A stretch of 64,000 nt of DNA, taken from Mesonia oceanica. Lineage in GTDB: Bacteria; Bacteroidota; Bacteroidia; Flavobacteriales; Flavobacteriaceae. Numbering within the stretch: the first letter of the stretch is position 1; each line of letters opens with the position of its first letter. Made by a program: the position numbers and the translations under genes. Under the pieces are notes generated by a model. That model made no database searches. It worked only from the letters and a program-made list of their open reading frames with translations, and was not told where the DNA came from. Positions 60,626 through 64,000 of this stretch are shown piece after piece. The DNA lies in NCBI RefSeq assembly GCF_902499555.1, contig NZ_CABVMM010000004.1:186001-250000 (forward strand), given 5' to 3'.

Positions 60626-62638
60626 TTATTTAATTTGAATTTTTTTAGATACTTTTTCACCTTTAGCATTGATCACTTGTAAGATATAATTACCTTGTAG
60701 CGAAGCTTCTAAATGAAGTTTTTTAGTTATTGAAACAGCATTGACTTTTATGGTTTCACTTTCTATTAATCTTCCTTGAAAATCATATACATATAGCTGG
60801 GTATTACCTAAAGGAAAATTTTCGAAATTTAATTTCAACTCACCAGAACTTGAATTTAAGACACTTAATGATGAATTATTTTTATGGGATATAGGCTGTA
60901 TAGAGAGACTATTGGATAAGCTTAAGCTCCCAAAATTAATCGTATAATTATTTTGCGTAGTAGTTGAAGAAAATTGCAAGCCTATTTTAACTAAGGTGGC
61001 TCCTTGAAAGTCTGATAAAGCGTAAGCATTGGTTATCCATCCTGTCTCCCCATCTGCATCTAATGGAAGTATTTCTTCATTTGAAGTTCCTCCTTCAAAA
61101 GTTAAAACTAAGCTTACATTTTCTGCTTCATCGTTATTTTGGTAATAAGTTATTGCAATTGAAGTATCGTTACTTATTTCTATATTGGTTTTATAGAGTG
61201 ACATATTCACGGGAGAATTGGCAAAGATATCGCCTTCTATTTTTAGAGAATTCCCACCTTCATAAGCCATTTCAAAATCCCATTTTGCTGATAAGTTTTC
61301 ATTAGAAAAAGCGAACTGCCAAGTTGGTAAAATATCTTGCTCATTTATATGATGCCAAGGTTCTGTACTTATTTGATTTCCTTGACTAAATTTTCCTAGC
61401 CCATGGCCGGTATTAAAATTAGTTTGAAAAAGGCTCGTAATCACTGATGCTGCCGGCATCCAATTAGACACTCCTTTAAAACCACTTACATCTTCAAGAG
61501 CCGCGTTTTGGTCTGCTCCTGCAAAGAAATGACGTTCTGCACTATAGAAATTTTCATAGTCATTTGGATTATTTTTAAAGTTGCTGTATTGACTTTGATC
61601 GTAAAAGATATTGGTGGCAAATAATCCTAAAGAAGTAAAAGGTGAGTTTGAATCATGTAGTTGTGACATCCATGTGTTCCCTCCGGTCTCAAAAGGGGTT
61701 TGATTTCTGCCCGGCACCAAATCTACACCCGTAAAAATTTCATAAGGAGAACGTCCGGTAAATAGAGCATTATCCCTAGACAATTCTGTTAATGCAGAAG
61801 GGTTAGCATAGGCATACCAAAAAAAGTTAATAAATAAATTTGAACTTACTCGTTGCTCATAACCATTTATTCCTGTAATTGGACTATTATCTTCATTGTT
61901 TTGAAAGAAAACAACATTCTCACTACTTAAATAATTTTGATATTCAATATTTCCATTTAAAACCATCGAATCATACCACATCACTTCTTTACCTTGTGAT
62001 TCGACTTGTTGTGTAAGCTCTTTAATAAACTCATACATTAAGGCACCTGTTGTTGGGTTCGTATTGGTCTCCATATTAATAAACCAACCATCAAAATGAT
62101 AGTATTCCATGATTTCGACAAGCTTTGGAATCACTATAAAATTATTGTTGTTGTCCTGTTCCAAAAAGCTGAGTACAGTTTCATTACTTCCTCCAAATTG
62201 GTTTAAAGAAAAGTAAATATCTCCAAAAACTTTCACTCCATTACGGTGAGCTGCATTCCCCCATGGAGAAGAAGGTAACTGTACGGTTTGATCGGCAGTT
62301 CCTCCAAACCAAATTAATTTATCGATGTAGGCCCAATTGGTAAAATTGTATAAATTAAATTGGGATTGTTCTCCAAAATAATTACCAAAGTTATTCATCC
62401 CATCCGGTAAATAAGCTATTTTCATGTCATTGTTCAACGCAGAATTCATTTGAGTTTGTGTATTTACAAACCTATCTGCAAGGGATTCTTCAATAATTAA
62501 ATCTGGACTTGCATATTCACCTGTGGCTGTCCAATTCTTTAATTGATCTATAGTTAAAATATAAGGAGCTTCATTAATAATTTGAGAATAAGCATTAATA
62601 AAGATAATCATTGCTAAAAAGGTAATTTTATTTTTCAC
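60626..62638 (-). CDS. GH85 endo-beta-N-acetylglucosaminidase with T9SS sorting domain
   Basis: GH85 enzymes cut the chitobiose core of N-glycans. The catalytic pair is visible in YYHFDGWFINME: N188 orients the substrate acetamido group and E190 is the acid/base (numbered from the chosen start). DKLIWFGGTADQTVQLPSSPWGNAAHRNGVKVFGDIYF and WYDSMVLNG also fit the barrel. A beta-sandwich follows. The last ~75 residues are a type-A T9SS sorting domain (LYVYDFQGRLIESETI ... GNYILQVINAKGEKVSKKIQIK), so the enzyme is probably displayed or secreted through the PorQ-containing system. The frame is open to an ATG at 62698; I prefer GTG at 62638, which leaves a normal signal peptide (KNKITFLAMIIFINAYSQ). 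Confidence 0.85.
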   Translation of the reverse strand: MKNKITFLAMIIFINAYSQIINEAPYILTIDQLKNWTATGEYASPDLIIEESLADRFVNTQTQMNSALNNDMKIAYLPDGMNNFGNYFGEQSQFNLYNFTNWAYIDKLIWFGGTADQTVQLPSSPWGNAAHRNGVKVFGDIYFSLNQFGGSNETVLSFLEQDNNNNFIVIPKLVEIMEYYHFDGWFINMETNTNPTTGALMYEFIKELTQQVESQGKEVMWYDSMVLNGNIEYQNYLSSENVVFFQNNEDNSPITGINGYEQRVSSNLFINFFWYAYANPSALTELSRDNALFTGRSPYEIFTGVDLVPGRNQTPFETGGNTWMSQLHDSNSPFTSLGLFATNIFYDQSQYSNFKNNPNDYENFYSAERHFFAGADQNAALEDVSGFKGVSNWMPAASVITSLFQTNFNTGHGLGKFSQGNQISTEPWHHINEQDILPTWQFAFSNENLSAKWDFEMAYEGGNSLKIEGDIFANSPVNMSLYKTNIEISNDTSIAITYYQNNDEAENVSLVLTFEGGTSNEEILPLDADGETGWITNAYALSDFQGATLVKIGLQFSSTTTQNNYTINFGSLSLSNSLSIQPISHKNNSSLSVLNSSSGELKLNFENFPLGNTQLYVYDFQGRLIESETIKVNAVSITKKLHLEASLQGNYILQVINAKGEKVSKKIQIK

Positions 62639-62878
62639 GATTTGGAGTTTATTTAAACGATTTAGACGGAAAGATAATGCGAAACATATTGTCTTCAAAA
62701 ATTTTTATTAAGTATTTAGAAAATAAACAGTTAACGCAATATAAAATTTCTTTTAAAACCAAGCCTCAGCAGAAAACTTACTTAAAGTAAATATGAACTA
62801 TTATAAAAGCTTCCTTCTGAATAAAACCAACCTTAATTTTTAAAAAATTCTTTTAATATATTTGATAAAAATTAATCC

Positions 62879-63517
62879 ATGAAAAATTCCTACCTATTTA
62901 TACTAATAATACTTTGTTTTTATAGTTGTAAAAAAGATTCTAAACAAGAAAACCTTCCCTTAGAAGATATCAACCTTGTTATTAATTCATCACAAGAACT
63001 GGATAGTATTTCTCTTAAACCTGTAAATAGTGACAAAGAAATTTTCCCTTCCAACTATAATTATAAAAGTGACACTTTAAGGTTTAACTTAAACGATAAC
63101 ATCAATAATCTTTATTTTGTTAACTTTTACAGCAAACAGCATATACCTCGTTTACCCATTTGGTTAGATGGTGAAAAAGTGATTGTTGACATCGAAATAA
63201 AAAAGTATCCTAAAGTAAGTAAAGTAAAAAATTCTCCCTTATACCTTAACAGTCAAGAGTACTCTTCTACATTAAAAGAGCTGTATAAAGACGACAAGAA
63301 AAATAAAGAAGCAATTAATGAATACCTCTTTAAAAAAATTAAAGAACACCAAACTTCACCTTTTGTTTTTGTACCCGCAGAAATTTTTGTTTATAATAAT
63401 AGAGAGAATGAAGCACAATTAAGAAGGTTAGACAGTATCTTACAACAACTCTCTCCTGAATTGAAAAAAAGTCCTTTAAATGTTCAATCACGACTAAAGG
63501 AACACCTATCTAAATAG
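62879..63517 (+). CDS. Lipoprotein resembling the N-terminal domain of TlpA-type disulfide reductases
   Basis: This 212-residue lipoprotein (signal LIILCFYSCKKDS) has a beta-rich first half (NNLYFVNFYSKQHIPRLPIW, LDGEKVIVDIEIKK) and a helical second half. It resembles the DUF4369-like N-terminal part of Bacteroidota thiol-disulfide proteins, but no thioredoxin fold follows and no CxxC is present: the frame stops at 63517 with only non-coding sequence after. It could be a genuine stand-alone version or a gene shortened by a nonsense change. Moderate confidence in the resemblance. Confidence 0.6.
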   Translation: MKNSYLFILIILCFYSCKKDSKQENLPLEDINLVINSSQELDSISLKPVNSDKEIFPSNYNYKSDTLRFNLNDNINNLYFVNFYSKQHIPRLPIWLDGEKVIVDIEIKKYPKVSKVKNSPLYLNSQEYSSTLKELYKDDKKNKEAINEYLFKKIKEHQTSPFVFVPAEIFVYNNRENEAQLRRLDSILQQLSPELKKSPLNVQSRLKEHLSK

Positions 63518-63717
63518 TAGCGTTATCCTCATTTTAATGTTCAATATTTTTATGTAAAGATTTGTTTTTAGTTATTTTCCAATTATACTATTTAAAATTT
63601 ATCAATTAAACCCCTTTAATTTATTAATTCATTAAAATTTTAGCTTAAATATTAATACAAATGCATTATATTTATGCAATCGATTACATTAATATTTTAT
63701 GATAACTAAAATTTTAT

Positions 63718-64000
63718 ATGATGAAAAAATTACTATTATTTACTTCTTTACTTTTTTTTATAGCTGTAAACACAAATGCTCAAGACAAGGTTTGGGATTT
63801 TGGAAATGACACCACCAATTGGCCGGAAGATCCCAGTGGCGAATCTGAAAATGTTGTTAGAGACAATCTAGGTTTATATCCAGGTGATGAGATTACCAAT
63901 TTAGGTGTTATAGAATCGAGTCCTAAAACTTGGGAAGATGGTTATGTTGGTGAGAACAGGTTTAAACTTAATGGAGGCGGTAGTATTGATCCCACCAATG
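63718..64000 (+). CDS. Secreted protein, 5' part only (cut by window edge)
   Basis: ATGATG opens a frame that runs to the end of the window (94 codons). A signal peptide (MKKLLLFTSLLFFIAVNTNAQ) is followed by DKVWDFGNDTTNWPEDPSG, a start often seen in flavobacterial secreted polysaccharide-acting or T9SS-exported proteins. The sequence seen is too short for a family call. It lies on the plus strand 200 bp after the lipoprotein gene, separated by A+T-rich DNA. Confidence 0.7.
   Translation, partial: MMKKLLLFTSLLFFIAVNTNAQDKVWDFGNDTTNWPEDPSGESENVVRDNLGLYPGDEITNLGVIESSPKTWEDGYVGENRFKLNGGGSIDPTN

Overview
The window is A+T-rich, densely packed chromosomal DNA from a member of the Bacteroidota, almost certainly a marine-type Flavobacteriaceae. 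The evidence is the gene set (PorQ of the type IX secretion system, a CAL67264-family small membrane protein, tandem DUF368 proteins, DUF5686, DUF349, PepSY-like and DUF2490 proteins, a crtIBZY carotenoid cluster) and the promoters. Several genes are preceded by the Bacteroidota sigma-ABfr signature TTG-N19-TAnnTTTG, and there are almost no Shine-Dalgarno sequences. No insertion sequence, prophage or CRISPR array was seen. Genus was not determined.

Layout. 1-14.9 kb, plus strand: M48 protease, bifunctional (p)ppGpp enzyme, Fur-family regulator, purA, an LptA/OstA-like protein, a class-III aminotransferase, a TPR protein, two DUF368 polyprenyl-phosphate transporter homologues, aroE and a DUF349 protein. 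14.9-18.1 kb: AraC regulator with an aldehyde dehydrogenase, and a small lipoprotein. 18.4-22.4 kb, minus strand: cmk, an MFS exporter and rpsA with a structured leader. 22.5-30 kb: DUF5686 outer-membrane protein, porQ, ammonium transporter, an FKBP lipoprotein with calcium-binding-type repeats, an S4-domain protein, a phosphoribosyltransferase and aroK. 30.1-30.4 kb: two identical tRNA-Lys(TTT) and one tRNA-Leu(GAG). 30.5-34.5 kb: an unrecognised pair, a 934-residue secreted protein and a secreted trypsin-like protease.

34.7-42 kb: carotenoid cluster, with a CarH-like MerR regulator, crtI, crtB, a 42-residue membrane peptide and crtZ, then an interposed Rrf2/DUF2490/PiT-family cassette, then crtY. 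42-47.5 kb: TlpA-like thioredoxin, aldo-keto reductase, and a two-component system flanked by two PepSY-like genes sharing a putative binding site. 47.6-55.3 kb: aconitase, MoxR ATPase and a three-gene SurA/PpiC-type periplasmic chaperone operon. 55.5-64 kb: SRPBCC protein, EttA-like ABC-F ATPase, DinB-like protein, CAL67264-family protein, acyl-CoA carboxylase beta subunit, a T9SS-sorted GH85 endoglycosidase, a lipoprotein and a truncated secreted protein.

The points most worth follow-up are these. Two copies of a structured RNA element with compensatory base changes lie immediately upstream of ettA and of the acyl-CoA carboxylase gene. A matched 18-bp direct-repeat site occurs at the same distance from two promoters of the two-component/PepSY locus. 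A secreted protease pair of unknown function sits beside the tRNA cluster. The carotenoid operon has several oddities: an inverted-repeat operator, a CarH-like sensor with a degenerate B12 pocket, an unlisted small membrane peptide and an interposed cassette. All functional statements come from reading motifs in the sequence; no database search was possible.
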